Below the pieces are notes generated by a model. That model searched no databases and had not been told where the DNA came from. It worked only from the letters and a program-made list of their open reading frames with translations. The position numbers and the translations under genes are program-made. DNA of 57,431 bases from Prochlorococcus sp. AG-363-C02 (lineage in GTDB: Bacteria; Cyanobacteriota; Cyanobacteriia; PCC-6307; Cyanobiaceae). Below, in pieces: positions 37,798-46,880 of the stretch (the stretch's first letter is position 1; every line of letters begins with the position of its first letter). Where the stretch lies: contig QCFH01000009.1 in assembly GCA_003278345.1 (NCBI GenBank), positions 1 through 57,431 of the forward strand, given 5' to 3'.

Positions 37798-38505
37798 ATG
37801 AAAAAAATCTCAAAAAGAATGACAAACCTATCTTCCAAAGTGGAAGACAAGGCTTATTCTCCTCAGGAGGGGATCAAGTTAGTCAAGGAAAGCGCAACCG
37901 CAAAATTCGATGAAACTATTGAAGCTCATGCTCGATTGGGTATTGATCCAAAATACACTGACCAACAATTAAGAACTACAGTCGCCCTTCCCAAAGGAAC
38001 TGGTCAGGAAATAAAAATAGCAGTTATCGCAAAAGGTGAAAAAGTTTCTGAAGCAAGTACTGCCGGGGCAGATATTGCTGGCGAAGAAGAGCTTATTGAC
38101 TCAATTAACAAGGGTGAAATAAATTTTGACCTCCTAATTGCTACACCAGACATGATGCCTAAAGTAGCAAAATTAGGAAGAGTGCTTGGTCCTAGAGGCC
38201 TAATGCCAAATCCCAAAGCTGGAACAGTTACTACTGATCTGTCTGGAGCAATAAAAGAGTTTAAAGCTGGAAAACTTGAATTTAGAGCAGATCGTGCTGG
38301 GATTGTTCATGTGAGATTTGGGAAAGCAAGTTTTTCTGAAGAAGATCTCTTTGCAAACCTAAAAGTCTTACACGACACAATAGACCGTAATAAGCCTAGT
38401 GGAGCTAAAGGTCGTTACTGGAAAAGTCTATACATAACTTCTACAATGGGACCTTCAATAGAAATAGATCTAGCATCTTTACAAGACAGCAAAGAAGAAG
38501 GTTAA
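37798..38505 (+). CDS. rplA: 50S ribosomal protein L1
   Basis: 235 residues. Contains [27 protein letters not shown] and the [18 protein letters not shown] motif, both typical of L1, which binds 23S rRNA helix 76-78 and forms the stalk at the E site. The first residues ([20 protein letters not shown]) are slightly longer than average. Its stop codon lies in the first arm of the hairpin at 38500-38540. Confidence 0.97.
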   Translation: MKKISKRMTNLSSKVEDKAYSPQEGIKLVKESATAKFDETIEAHARLGIDPKYTDQQLRTTVALPKGTGQEIKIAVIAKGEKVSEASTAGADIAGEEELIDSINKGEINFDLLIATPDMMPKVAKLGRVLGPRGLMPNPKAGTVTTDLSGAIKEFKAGKLEFRADRAGIVHVRFGKASFSEEDLFANLKVLHDTIDRNKPSGAKGRYWKSLYITSTMGPSIEIDLASLQDSKEEG

Positions 38506-38540
38506 CCATAATGTTGTATCTTTAATGGTATTGGTTAACC
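38500..38540 (+). promoter_or_regulatory. 9-bp hairpin across the rplA stop codon
   Basis: GGTTAACCA (38500-38508) and TGGTTAACC (38532-38540) are exactly complementary around a 23-nt loop. The rplA TAA (38503-38505) is inside the first arm. No T run follows, so it is not a simple terminator; RNA processing or attenuation between rplA and rplJ is possible. Confidence 0.5.
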
Positions 38541-38545
38541 CCAAA

Positions 38546-38620
38546 CGGGCATCCGCCCGGCCAAAGACAGCAGGTAATTAATCTCTTCAAATTTGATTAG
38601 GTTGAAGTAATTCCTGCCGA
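38546..38620 (+). promoter_or_regulatory. Ribosomal protein L10 leader (autoregulatory RNA)
   Basis: A GC-rich hairpin CGGGC-ATC-CGCCCG at about 38546-38559 is followed by AGACAGCAGGT (38566-38576) and the pairing CCTGCCGAGG (38613-38622), with an inner TTCAA/TTGAA stem. The AGACAG-AGGT to CCT-CCGAGG pattern matches the L10 leader known from Bacillus and other bacteria, where the L10(L12) complex binds and represses rplJL. It sits in the long rplA-rplJ gap exactly where expected. Confidence 0.75.
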
Positions 38621-38661
38621 GGCTTACGCAAAGATTTTCCATAATTGGATTGAATCAGTAG

Positions 38662-38697
38662 CGGCCTCGTCTCTTCATTAAGAGATAAATCGGCCGT
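38662..38697 (+). promoter_or_regulatory. Second leader hairpin upstream of rplJ
   Basis: CGGCC (38662-38666) pairs with GGCCG (about 38692-38696), and inside it TCTCTT pairs with AAGAGA around a CATT loop. It lies 37 nt before the L10 start used here. It may be an anti-terminator or expression platform of the L10 leader. No T run follows. Confidence 0.45.
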
Positions 38698-38733
38698 ATG
38701 TCCGGCTTCTTCCCCCGATTCGATCCAATTATT

Positions 38734-39261
38734 ATGGGCCGCACGCTGGAGAGCAAAAAACAAATTGTCGAAGAGATTAAAGGCCTCCTCGATAAAGCCG
38801 ATATGGCTTTAGTTCTGGATTACCAGGGCTTATCCATTAAAGAAATGTCTGATCTTCGTGCTCGCCTGGAGCCAAGCAATGGCATTTGTAAGGTGACTAA
38901 AAACGCCTTAATGCGTAAAGCAATTAATGGAAATGATACTTGGTCAGGCCTTGATTCTTTGTTAACAGGCACTAATGCATTCGTACTTGTAAAAGGCGAT
39001 GTCGGTAGTGCTTTGAAAGCAGTCCAAGCTTTTCAAAAGGACACCAAAAAATCTGAGACCAAAGGCGGCCTTTTTGAAGGCAAACTTCTATCTCAAGATG
39101 AAATAAAAGCTATTGCTGCTCTACCTTCCAAGGAAGCACTTATGGCTCAAATTGCTGGTGCATTAAATTCCATTACTACAAAAATTGCAGTTGGTATTAA
39201 TGAAGTTCCTTCTGGTCTAGCTAGATCTTTACAAGAATACTCAGATAGCAGTGAAAGCTGA
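38734..39261 (+). CDS. rplJ: 50S ribosomal protein L10
   Basis: 175 residues: [18 protein letters not shown], the [19 protein letters not shown] segment and [10 protein letters not shown]. It anchors L7/L12 dimers to the ribosome stalk. Conserved L10 proteins start at MGRTLE, so ATG 38734 is used; an in-frame ATG at 38698 would add 12 residues without similarity and lies next to the leader hairpin. Confidence 0.95.
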   Translation: MGRTLESKKQIVEEIKGLLDKADMALVLDYQGLSIKEMSDLRARLEPSNGICKVTKNALMRKAINGNDTWSGLDSLLTGTNAFVLVKGDVGSALKAVQAFQKDTKKSETKGGLFEGKLLSQDEIKAIAALPSKEALMAQIAGALNSITTKIAVGINEVPSGLARSLQEYSDSSES

Positions 39262-39321
39262 CCATCTAAATCTTCGACTAAATCTTTTTCTCCCTAAAAA
39301 AATACTTGCTGTATTCAAATC

Positions 39322-39714
39322 ATGTCTTCAAAAACAGACGAGATTCTCGAGTCACTAAAAAGCCTTTCCTTGTTAGAAGCCTCTGAGCTTGTCAAACAAA
39401 TAGAAGAGGCGTTTGGTGTTTCTGCTGCCGCTTCCGCCGGCGTAGTAATGGCTGCTCCAGGAGCCGCTGCAGGAGGCGGTGAAGCCCCTGCAGAAGAAAA
39501 AACTGAATTTGATGTTGTACTAGAAAGCTTCGATGCTTCAGCTAAAATCAAAGTCCTAAAGGAAGTTCGTAATGCAACAGGCCTTGGCCTCGGAGATGCA
39601 AAAGCGATGGTTGAAGCTGCTCCTAAAACAATCAAAGAAGGTGCTTCCAAAGATGAAGCTGAGGCACTTAAAAAAGCCATAGAAGAAGTTGGAGGAAAAG
39701 TAACCCTTAAGTAA
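39322..39714 (+). CDS. rplL: 50S ribosomal protein L7/L12
   Basis: 130 residues: an N-terminal dimerisation helix ([25 protein letters not shown]), an Ala/Gly-rich hinge (about 35-52), and the C-domain [25 protein letters not shown] then [20 protein letters not shown]. It recruits translation factors. The small gap after rplJ has no visible structure; the gene ends at a terminator. Confidence 0.98.
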   Translation: MSSKTDEILESLKSLSLLEASELVKQIEEAFGVSAAASAGVVMAAPGAAAGGGEAPAEEKTEFDVVLESFDASAKIKVLKEVRNATGLGLGDAKAMVEAAPKTIKEGASKDEAEALKKAIEEVGGKVTLK

Positions 39715-39759
39715 ATACCCGCTAATATTTACTCATACGGGTTACGGCCTCTTTGAAAT

Positions 39760-39787
39760 GCCGGTCTTAATGACCGGCTATTTTTTT
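39760..39787 (+). terminator. rplL terminator / possible attenuator before rnhA
   Basis: GCCGGTC (39760-39766) pairs with GACCGGC (39772-39778) around a TTAAT loop, followed by a T-run (39781-39787). The T run ends only 3 nt before the rnhA ATG used here. It terminates the rpl transcript, and readthrough would be needed for rnhA. Confidence 0.9.
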
Positions 39788-39790
39788 AAC

Positions 39791-40288
39791 ATGAACAATG
39801 AACATGGACGAGTAGTAACTGCAGCAACAGATGGAGCATGTAGTGGTAACCCTGGGCCAGGAGGCTGGGGAGCCCTTATAAGATTTGAGGATGGAGCTGT
39901 AGAGGAATTTGGTGGATTTGAAACCAAAACAACCAATAATAGAATGGAACTTAAAGCTGCACTAACTGTTTTAGAGAAACTTGAACATTTAGAAAGAATA
40001 CCAAATCTAAAGATTCGTACAGATAGCAAATATCTTATTAATGGGTTTGAAACATGGGTAAAAGGGTGGAAAAAGAAAGGATGGAAAACTGCTAATGGAA
40101 AAAAAGTACTTAATCAAGACCTTTGGGAGGCATTAGATAAATCTCGTCTCGATAATGTTGGCTTAGAATATGTGAAAGGACATAGTGGAGATCAAGATAA
40201 TGAGCGAGTCGATAATATTGCCGTAAGTTTCTCAAAAAATATTTCGATCACACTACAATGTGCCTCTAGAAAAAAAAATGAGAACTAG
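39791..40288 (+). CDS. rnhA: Ribonuclease HI
   Basis: 165 residues. It cleaves RNA in RNA-DNA hybrids. The active-site residues are in place: [15 protein letters not shown] (Asp near 13), the MELKA Glu, DSKYL Asp, and the final Asp in [14 protein letters not shown] 39791 is immediately after the rplL terminator; two further in-frame ATGs (39758 and 39770) lie inside that terminator. The C-terminal 20 residues are not family-conserved. The gene overlaps pyrD by about 11 nt. Confidence 0.92.
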   Translation: MNNEHGRVVTAATDGACSGNPGPGGWGALIRFEDGAVEEFGGFETKTTNNRMELKAALTVLEKLEHLERIPNLKIRTDSKYLINGFETWVKGWKKKGWKTANGKKVLNQDLWEALDKSRLDNVGLEYVKGHSGDQDNERVDNIAVSFSKNISITLQCASRKKNEN

Positions 40289-41456
40289 AAAGCCATACAA
40301 GTTTCTATCAAGCGAATTGCTATATAAGCAACTCTTTAGTCCTGTCCTTGCTAAAGACGATGGAATTGATGCAGAAGCTCTAAGCCAAATTACATTAAAC
40401 ACTCTTAAACAAGCTTCTCTTTACAGGAATTGGCCAGTTATATCTAATGCATTAGATCAATTAGCAGAAGAACTTCAACGCAAAGACAAAAGACTAGAGC
40501 AAGAATTATTCGGATGCAACTTTCAGAATCCTCTGGGATTAGCCGCAGGGTTTGATAAAAATGGAATCGCAGCTTCTATATGGGAATATTTTGGTTTTGG
40601 TTTCTCAGAAATTGGAACTGTCACTTGGCATCAGCAAGAGGGCAATCCAAAACCTAGACTTTTTCGACTTTCGAAAGAAAAAGCTGCTTTAAACCGTATG
40701 GGCTTTAATAATCAAGGAGCCATAAAGATGAGACAAGGCTTGGAGAGACAAAAGCTTCAACCTCCTGGAAGCAGGTTATCCATTATTGGTCTAAATTTAG
40801 GAAAATCTAAAATCACTCCTCTAGATCAAGCTGCAGAAGATTATTCATTATCTCTAAAAGAACTTTCATCCTTTGCAAATTATGTAGTCATAAATGTAAG
40901 TTCTCCTAATACACCAGGGCTAAGAAAACTACAAGAGTCACAAAAATTGCGTCAACTAATTCAGAAATTAAGACGTTTACCGTCTTGTCCTCCTTTACTT
41001 GTAAAAATTGCTCCTGATCTAAATGATTATGAAATAGATAATATAATAGAAGTAGCCTTTGAGGAAGGTTTAGCGGGAATTATTGCTGTTAATACTAGTT
41101 TAAATAGGTTAGGCCTTGAAAATAGAGTGATTCTTCAAACAGGTAAACGATTAAGTGAAGAACAAGGTGGTCTAAGTGGCTCTCCATTATGTCCTAGAGC
41201 TGTAGAAATCATCAGGCGTCTAAGAAAAAAATCAGGGGGTAAATTACCATTAATAGGTGTTGGCGGAATTGACTCACCCCAAAGTGCTTGGGAAAGAATA
41301 TCTGCTGGTGCATCCCTAATTCAAATATATACAGGTTGGATCTTTAAAGGACCTATCTTAGTGCCATATATTCTTGAAGGGCTTATTAAACAAATAAATG
41401 CACATGGGTTTCGAAATATCTCGGAAGCAATTGGCAGCGAAGCACCATGGATTTAG
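40278..41456 (+). CDS. pyrD: Dihydroorotate dehydrogenase, class 2 (quinone-dependent)
   Basis: 392 residues from ATG 40278. It oxidises dihydroorotate to orotate using quinone and FMN at the membrane. Present: [31 protein letters not shown], the catalytic-serine block [29 protein letters not shown] and [26 protein letters not shown]. An N-terminal helical extension marks class 2. A GTG at 40260 in frame is the alternative start. Its end overlaps the next gene by 10 nt. Confidence 0.93.
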   Translation: MRTRKPYKFLSSELLYKQLFSPVLAKDDGIDAEALSQITLNTLKQASLYRNWPVISNALDQLAEELQRKDKRLEQELFGCNFQNPLGLAAGFDKNGIAASIWEYFGFGFSEIGTVTWHQQEGNPKPRLFRLSKEKAALNRMGFNNQGAIKMRQGLERQKLQPPGSRLSIIGLNLGKSKITPLDQAAEDYSLSLKELSSFANYVVINVSSPNTPGLRKLQESQKLRQLIQKLRRLPSCPPLLVKIAPDLNDYEIDNIIEVAFEEGLAGIIAVNTSLNRLGLENRVILQTGKRLSEEQGGLSGSPLCPRAVEIIRRLRKKSGGKLPLIGVGGIDSPQSAWERISAGASLIQIYTGWIFKGPILVPYILEGLIKQINAHGFRNISEAIGSEAPWI

Positions 41457-42571
41457 ATGAAGGAAAATCCAGTAATGCCTCACATTCTTTCTTACTTGAG
41501 CATGGTGGAAATATAGAAGAAGAAGCAAATAGATTAGGCGTCAAGATTAATTCGTTAATTGATGCCAGTGCCTCTCTCGTACCATTTTCGCTACCCCCAT
41601 GTTTATACAATTGTCTCCTGGAAACAATATATGGAATGGATTTAAGAAGTTATCCCAATCGAAATCACTCTTCTTTAAAGGAAGCTATAGCAAATTATCA
41701 TCAAGTCTCTCCTGATATGGTTTTACCTGGCAATGGTGCATCGGAACTCATCACATGGGCTGGACGCGATGCAGCTGCACAAGGAATTAGCTTATTACCT
41801 TCACCAGGTTTTTCTGATTATAAAAGAGCTTTAAAGTGCTGGAATGGGGATTATGTAGAGTCATTATTACCATTGAAATGGAATACTAACTTCCCTCAGA
41901 ATTTCCCATTAAAAAGAATTGGCAACGTGATTTGGATTACAAATCCACACAACCCTACTGGCCAAAGTTGGAGTAGAGATTCTCTAGAAATTTTACTCAA
42001 AAATTATAGCCTCGTAATATGTGACGAAGCCTTCTTGCCATTAGTTCCTAATGGAGAAAAAGAATCTCTTATTCCATTAGTAAATAATTATCCAAACCTG
42101 ATTGTAATTAGAAGCTTAACAAAACTATTCTCAATAGCTGGCCTAAGGCTTGGATATGTAATCAGCTCCCCTAACAGATTAAAAGAATGGCAAAAGTGGA
42201 GAGATCCTTGGCCGATGAATTCACTTGCAATAGCAACTGGAAAAGTAATTATGAATGACAAAAAGATCTTAGAGAAACAAATTAAAAAGGTGCAAGCCTG
42301 GGTAAAAGAAGAAGGGTCATGGCTTCAATCAAAATTACAAAATTTAAACGGAATCATTTCCCATCCATCATCGACAAATTTTCAACTAATAGAAAGCAAT
42401 GTATCACTTACAAGATTTCGAGAAGCCCTTGCAAGAAAAAGCATTCTATTAAGAGAATGCAATTCATTTAAAGGGTTGGGAGAAAACTGGTTGCGTATAA
42501 GCCTGCAAAGTAAATCTAATAATCGTCGTATGATGAAAGCAATTAACGAAGTTATTGAGTATATTGTTTGA
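41447..42571 (+). CDS. Threonine-phosphate decarboxylase-like (CobD/CobC, PLP-dependent class I)
   Basis: 374 residues of the histidinol-phosphate aminotransferase fold. The N-terminal LEHGGNI motif and [12 protein letters not shown] resemble the cobalamin enzyme CobD/CobC that makes aminopropanol phosphate for B12. The PLP Lys is in [15 protein letters not shown], with NPHNPTGQS and CDEAFLPL before it. Marine cyanobacteria make a B12-like cofactor (pseudocobalamin), consistent with this. The alternative is a HisC paralogue; a clear HisC occurs at 56.7 kb. It overlaps pyrD by 10 nt, and its end overlaps murG by 20 nt on the opposite strand. Confidence 0.78.
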   Translation: MDLDEGKSSNASHSFLLEHGGNIEEEANRLGVKINSLIDASASLVPFSLPPCLYNCLLETIYGMDLRSYPNRNHSSLKEAIANYHQVSPDMVLPGNGASELITWAGRDAAAQGISLLPSPGFSDYKRALKCWNGDYVESLLPLKWNTNFPQNFPLKRIGNVIWITNPHNPTGQSWSRDSLEILLKNYSLVICDEAFLPLVPNGEKESLIPLVNNYPNLIVIRSLTKLFSIAGLRLGYVISSPNRLKEWQKWRDPWPMNSLAIATGKVIMNDKKILEKQIKKVQAWVKEEGSWLQSKLQNLNGIISHPSSTNFQLIESNVSLTRFREALARKSILLRECNSFKGLGENWLRISLQSKSNNRRMMKAINEVIEYIV

Positions 42572-43628
42572 GAATATCTACTACGCGATGATGAGAATCT
42601 TTAATAGCTATCTTATTCATCCCTCTTCTCATCTGATCTAATAGATTATCTGATTGATTTTGCTTAGAAGAATAATAGCTGTCTAATAACAGTTTTATCG
42701 CTCTTTTTAAACCTGTTTTTCCAGATTTACTCTGATGAATTATTAATGCCGCACCAAATTTGGCTGCATATGCAGCATTACACTCTTGATGATTATCAGC
42801 TGCATAAGGATATGGAATAAAAATAGCTGGAAGATTACACACAGCCAATTCACATAGGGTGCCAGCACCAGCTCGACTTATAACTAGATCAGCATTTTGA
42901 AGTAATCCAGACATATCATCAACAAAATGCCTTTCTACAAAGTTCGAATCGTCTATAACTAATTCTTCATCATTGTTGCCAATGATATGTACGATTCTAC
43001 ATCCCTCGCTTAATAGCCAAGGTATAACTTCTCTAAACATAGAGTTTAATCCAACTGCTCCCTGACTTCCTCCGATTACAACAATTAATGGATCTGTTCC
43101 CTTTGGTACCCACAATGGTAAAGGATTACTTAAAAAGAAAGAATTTCTCACCGGTGTTCCAGTAACTATTGTACGACAACTCTTTAAATGATGATTGGCA
43201 ATTGGAAAACCTAGAGCAACCTCATTACAAAACCTACCTAAAAGACGAGTAACTTTACCTGGGAAAGCATTTGACTCATGCAAAATAACTTTTATCCCAC
43301 ATATTTTCGAAGCGATTATCGCAGGTGCAGCTATATAGCCACCAGTTGTAAAGACTATATTGATCCCTCTTTTTTTTAAAATGTGAATCACTCTAAAAGT
43401 AGAAAAAAGCAATCTAGAGATATAAAAAAACCTCATAATCAAACTCGAATGTAAGCCGCTCACACTAATAGTCGACATATGATATTTGTTAGGAACAATT
43501 TTCTTTTCCAGTCGATCTGGAACTCCAAGCCAACTTATTTCCCAGGAATCATCCAATCCTTCTGCGATTGTCAATGCGGGATAAATGTGTCCACCTGTCC
43601 CACTAGCTGCAATCAGAAGACGAGGCAT
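42552..43628 (-). CDS. murG: UDP-GlcNAc : lipid I N-acetylglucosaminyltransferase MurG
   Basis: 358 residues. Inner-membrane-associated GT28 enzyme forming lipid II. N-terminal LIAASGTGGHIYPALTIAEGL (the G-loop), the mid FTTGGYIAAPAIIASKI, the second G-loop VVIGGSQGAVGLN and the C-terminal ISRAGAGTLCELAVCNLPAIFIPYP are complete. It stands alone without other mur genes. Its last 20 nt overlap the end of the convergent CobD-like gene. Confidence 0.96.
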   Translation of the reverse strand: MPRLLIAASGTGGHIYPALTIAEGLDDSWEISWLGVPDRLEKKIVPNKYHMSTISVSGLHSSLIMRFFYISRLLFSTFRVIHILKKRGINIVFTTGGYIAAPAIIASKICGIKVILHESNAFPGKVTRLLGRFCNEVALGFPIANHHLKSCRTIVTGTPVRNSFFLSNPLPLWVPKGTDPLIVVIGGSQGAVGLNSMFREVIPWLLSEGCRIVHIIGNNDEELVIDDSNFVERHFVDDMSGLLQNADLVISRAGAGTLCELAVCNLPAIFIPYPYAADNHQECNAAYAAKFGAALIIHQSKSGKTGLKRAIKLLLDSYYSSKQNQSDNLLDQMRRGMNKIAIKDSHHRVVDILKQYTQ

Positions 43629-43676
43629 AATTTTTTCAAGCTAAGATTAATTTATAGGTAAATACAAAATGCTCAG

Positions 43677-44414
43677 GTGCAAAACTTAATTAGATTGACT
43701 CTTTCATCGGGATTATTCATCCTATTAATCTTTTCTCCTAGTAGCTTATCGCAAACAGAAGAAAAAAATTCTCTTGCCCATAAACTTCAAAATTCATTTA
43801 ACAATAAGTTAGAGAGTGATTTATCCAATATTTTTTCGAAAGAAATCTTTAAAGATATAGAAAAGAAATATACATATTTTTCAAACATATTTCCTGATGC
43901 TAAATGGATAATCAAACCTTCAAATGAACCTAAAGACAAGCGTCAATCAATAGATATTATGATAATAGGAAAAAAAGATACAGGTGTTCACAAATACTCG
44001 CTTATCTCAAATCAAAGAATAGCAATAAAGACAGAAAATAACAAAATTACAAGTACAGAAATATTGAGTGATTATTCTATATTGCAAAGTGGTACTAATA
44101 AAATAGAAATGACTGTTCGAATACCAGATACAGTTTTAACAGGTAGCAAATATGATGTCGATATAATCTTAGATAAGCCACTTGAAAATACGATTATTGC
44201 TGGTGGATTAATAGCTGTCGACAAAAAATACTTTGATATTGGCAAGCACAAAAATATAACCCTGAAACCAATAGCCTCAGGAGGTCTTTTTAAATCTGTT
44301 AGAGCACCACTAGAACCAGGAAAACAAAGATGGAGTGCACTAATAGCTCATCCAGATGGACTTATATCAGTCACAAAAATGGTCAGAGTAATTTCTGATC
44401 CTGATAATTTATAA
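43677..44414 (+). CDS. Exported hypothetical protein
   Basis: 245 residues from GTG 43677. A signal peptide is evident (about 1-25: basic start, LSSGLFILLIFSPSS, cleavage near LSQ). The mature protein appears to have an N-terminal helical part (about 30-75) and a beta-rich part with DTVLTGSKYDVDIILDKPLENTIIAGGLIAV and a conserved-looking GRFKS-like SGGLFKSVRAPLEP. I do not recognise the family; localisation is probably periplasmic. Divergent from murG with a 48-nt gap. Confidence 0.7.
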   Translation: MQNLIRLTLSSGLFILLIFSPSSLSQTEEKNSLAHKLQNSFNNKLESDLSNIFSKEIFKDIEKKYTYFSNIFPDAKWIIKPSNEPKDKRQSIDIMIIGKKDTGVHKYSLISNQRIAIKTENNKITSTEILSDYSILQSGTNKIEMTVRIPDTVLTGSKYDVDIILDKPLENTIIAGGLIAVDKKYFDIGKHKNITLKPIASGGLFKSVRAPLEPGKQRWSALIAHPDGLISVTKMVRVISDPDNL

Positions 44415-44434
44415 AGCTATAAATTAAAAATTTA

Positions 44435-45640
44435 TTACTTATCATCTAAAGCAGAAACACCAGGCAATATCTTTCCTTCAAGCAATTCAAGACTGGCACC
44501 TCCACCTGTAGAAATATGAGACATCTTTGATGCTAAGCCAGCCTTCTCCACGGCTGCCACTGAATCACCACCACCAATAATTGTGCAACAACCATTGGTA
44601 CTTAATTCAGCCAATGTTGTTGATATCGAATTAGTGCCATTTGCAAACTTGTCAAATTCAAAAACTCCCATAGGACCATTCCAAATTACAGTTTTACAAG
44701 TAGCCAGCGCATCCTGAAATAATTCAACTGAATTAGGACCTATATCTAAACCCATCCATCCTTCAGGGATTTCAGTTATCTGTGCTATTTGACTATTTGC
44801 ATCAGGGGCAAAGTTATCCGCAAGAACAACATCAGTAGGTAGCAATAATTGGACACCTTTTTCTTTTGCTTTTTTCTCCAAAGCCCTTGCCAACTCTAGT
44901 TTATCATCTTCAACCAAACTTTTTCCTACTGACAAACCTCTTGCTTTATAGAAGGTAAAAATCATTCCTCCTCCAATTAGAACCTTGTCACATTTATCAA
45001 GCAATGATTCCAATACACCGATTTTACTACTAACTTTTGAACCACCTACAATTGCAGCCAGGGGTCGTTGCGGCGAATCTATAGCACCTTGTAGATATTG
45101 CAGCTCTTTTTCCATTAGATAACCTGCAACACTGGGACTTAGATACTTTGTAACCCCTTCAGTGGAAGCATGAGCTCTATGTGCTGCTCCAAAGGCATCA
45201 TTTACGTAAACTTCAGCTAAAGAAGATAATGATTTCGCAAAATCTAGATCATTTTTCTCTTCACCTTCAATAAAACGAACATTCTCAAGAAGAACAACAT
45301 CACCATTCGACATTGCATTCACTTTTGACTCTGCATCAGATCCTATGCAGCTTTCAGTTTTGAGAACATTTTTTCCAAGTAATTCAGCTAGTCTTGCAGC
45401 AACAGGAGTAAGACGCATGCCCTCATTAACCTTCCCTTTAGGTCTTCCGAAATGAGCAGCAAGTATAACCTTAGCTTCTTTCTCTACTAAGTGCCTAATA
45501 CTTGGTAGTGCGGCTCTAATTCTTGTGTCATCAGTAATAGAACCTTCATCATTCAAGGGAACGTTAAAATCAACCCTAACTAAAACTTTTTTTCCAGATA
45601 GGTCCTCTACGCCGAGACTTGAGAGAGAACGCTTTGCCAT
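44435..45640 (-). CDS. pgk: Phosphoglycerate kinase
   Basis: 401 residues. Reversible phosphate transfer between 1,3-bisphosphoglycerate and ADP; in this organism used by the Calvin cycle and glycolysis. Present: [25 protein letters not shown], the domain hinge, [25 protein letters not shown] and a final [15 protein letters not shown]. Standard length. ATG 45640. Divergent from rbgA across a 376-nt gap. Confidence 0.97.
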   Translation of the reverse strand: MAKRSLSSLGVEDLSGKKVLVRVDFNVPLNDEGSITDDTRIRAALPSIRHLVEKEAKVILAAHFGRPKGKVNEGMRLTPVAARLAELLGKNVLKTESCIGSDAESKVNAMSNGDVVLLENVRFIEGEEKNDLDFAKSLSSLAEVYVNDAFGAAHRAHASTEGVTKYLSPSVAGYLMEKELQYLQGAIDSPQRPLAAIVGGSKVSSKIGVLESLLDKCDKVLIGGGMIFTFYKARGLSVGKSLVEDDKLELARALEKKAKEKGVQLLLPTDVVLADNFAPDANSQIAQITEIPEGWMGLDIGPNSVELFQDALATCKTVIWNGPMGVFEFDKFANGTNSISTTLAELSTNGCCTIIGGGDSVAAVEKAGLASKMSHISTGGGASLELLEGKILPGVSALDDK

Positions 45641-46016
45641 AGTTCGCCTTAAAATATTAAAACCAAGCGAGACTAACCCGAGAAAAGGACTAAAAAATCA
45701 CCTTTAAGCCAGACAAATGATCTGACCATAGCAACAATCCTCAAAAAGCATTGGTATAACAAGAAGAGCAATCTGAAGAATTAAGATTCAAAATTATAAA
45801 CTTACCTTTTTATGAACTAAAAAACAAAGAAAACTAGCAAATTTTTCCTTTAAGAGCTATGAAGTAACGTAATAACTTAGAACACTTATTTTAGACTTGA
45901 GAGTCTAAATGATCAATTTCAATCTTTATAATGGACAATGCCATACTAAATCTTAAACAAGATTTTCTCTCAGGTAAGGAATTAATCTATGATTCAGTTT
46001 CTATAAGCATAGTGCC
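45641..46016. other. Gap between pgk and rbgA with an exact inverted repeat
   Basis: 376 nt between divergent genes. It contains TTAGACT-TGAG-AGTCTAA (45891-45908), TATAAT (45927-45932) that may be the -10 of rbgA, and a 29-codon open frame (45931-46020) whose TGA overlaps the rbgA GTG. Nothing else recognised; no RNA gene was found by eye. Confidence 0.6.
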
Positions 46017-46880
46017 GTGAGCACTCCTATTATTCAGTGGTATCCTGGCCATATAGCAAAAGCTGAAAAGCAACTTAGTAAAAGTCTGGAAAAAGTAGAT
46101 ATTGTCATTGAAGTAAGAGATGCCCGAATTCCACTCGCAACTTCTCATCCATGTCTTCAAAAATGGATTAAGAATAAAAAGCACTTACTCGTTATCAATC
46201 GCAGAGATATGATTTCTATGCAAGCTTTTAATTGTTGGGAAAAATGGTTCAAACAATCTAGCCAAAAACCCTTGTGGTGCAATGCTAAAGAAGGAACTGG
46301 AACAAAACAAATAAAAGAAGCATCTATTAAACTTGGCGATGAATTAAATAGCCGTCGGATTTCAAGAGGCATGCGTCATAGAGCGATAAGAGCACTAGTA
46401 CTTGGATTCCCAAATGTTGGCAAGTCTGCTCTAATCAATAGGCTAGTAAATAAAAAAGTTGTTCAAAGTTCAAGAAGGGCGGGAGTTACAAGAAATTTAC
46501 GATGGGTCAGGGTAGATCAAAAGCTAGATCTTCTTGATGCACCTGGCGTTTTACCTCCAAGGATTGAAGATCAAGAAGCCGCATTACATCTCGCACTTTG
46601 TGATGACATAGGTCAGGCAGCATATGATGCTGAATTAGTAGCAATAAGGTTTTTAGGAATACTCAATCATGCAAAGAAAAAACCAGCAACAGGTTTTCTT
46701 CCTAATATTCTAGAAAAACGTTATGGTATTAATTTGGAAGACAATAAAATTAGTCCATACCTTTGGTTGAAAGATGCTGCCAACTATCACACTTCAGGAG
46801 ACATGCGTAGGATGGCACAAAAGCTATTAGATGATTTCCGTAAAAGCTTGATTGGACCTATTTCTCTTGAACTTCCATAA
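46017..46880 (+). CDS. rbgA: Ribosome biogenesis GTPase RbgA/YlqF (circularly permuted)
   Basis: 287 residues. Assists late assembly of the large ribosomal subunit. GTPase motifs are in permuted order: G4-like INRRDM (about 59-64), then G1 GFPNVGKSALIN (about 128-139) and G3 DAPGVLPP (about 176-183). The QWYPGHIAKAEKQL opening is typical. GTG 46017 is chosen because it places this opening at the N-terminus. The stop overlaps the rluD start (TAATG). Confidence 0.92.
   Translation: MSTPIIQWYPGHIAKAEKQLSKSLEKVDIVIEVRDARIPLATSHPCLQKWIKNKKHLLVINRRDMISMQAFNCWEKWFKQSSQKPLWCNAKEGTGTKQIKEASIKLGDELNSRRISRGMRHRAIRALVLGFPNVGKSALINRLVNKKVVQSSRRAGVTRNLRWVRVDQKLDLLDAPGVLPPRIEDQEAALHLALCDDIGQAAYDAELVAIRFLGILNHAKKKPATGFLPNILEKRYGINLEDNKISPYLWLKDAANYHTSGDMRRMAQKLLDDFRKSLIGPISLELP

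Noticed and set aside
38698-38733. N-terminal extension of L10 from ATG 38698
   Set aside because: The extra residues have no L10 similarity and lie directly next to the leader hairpin.
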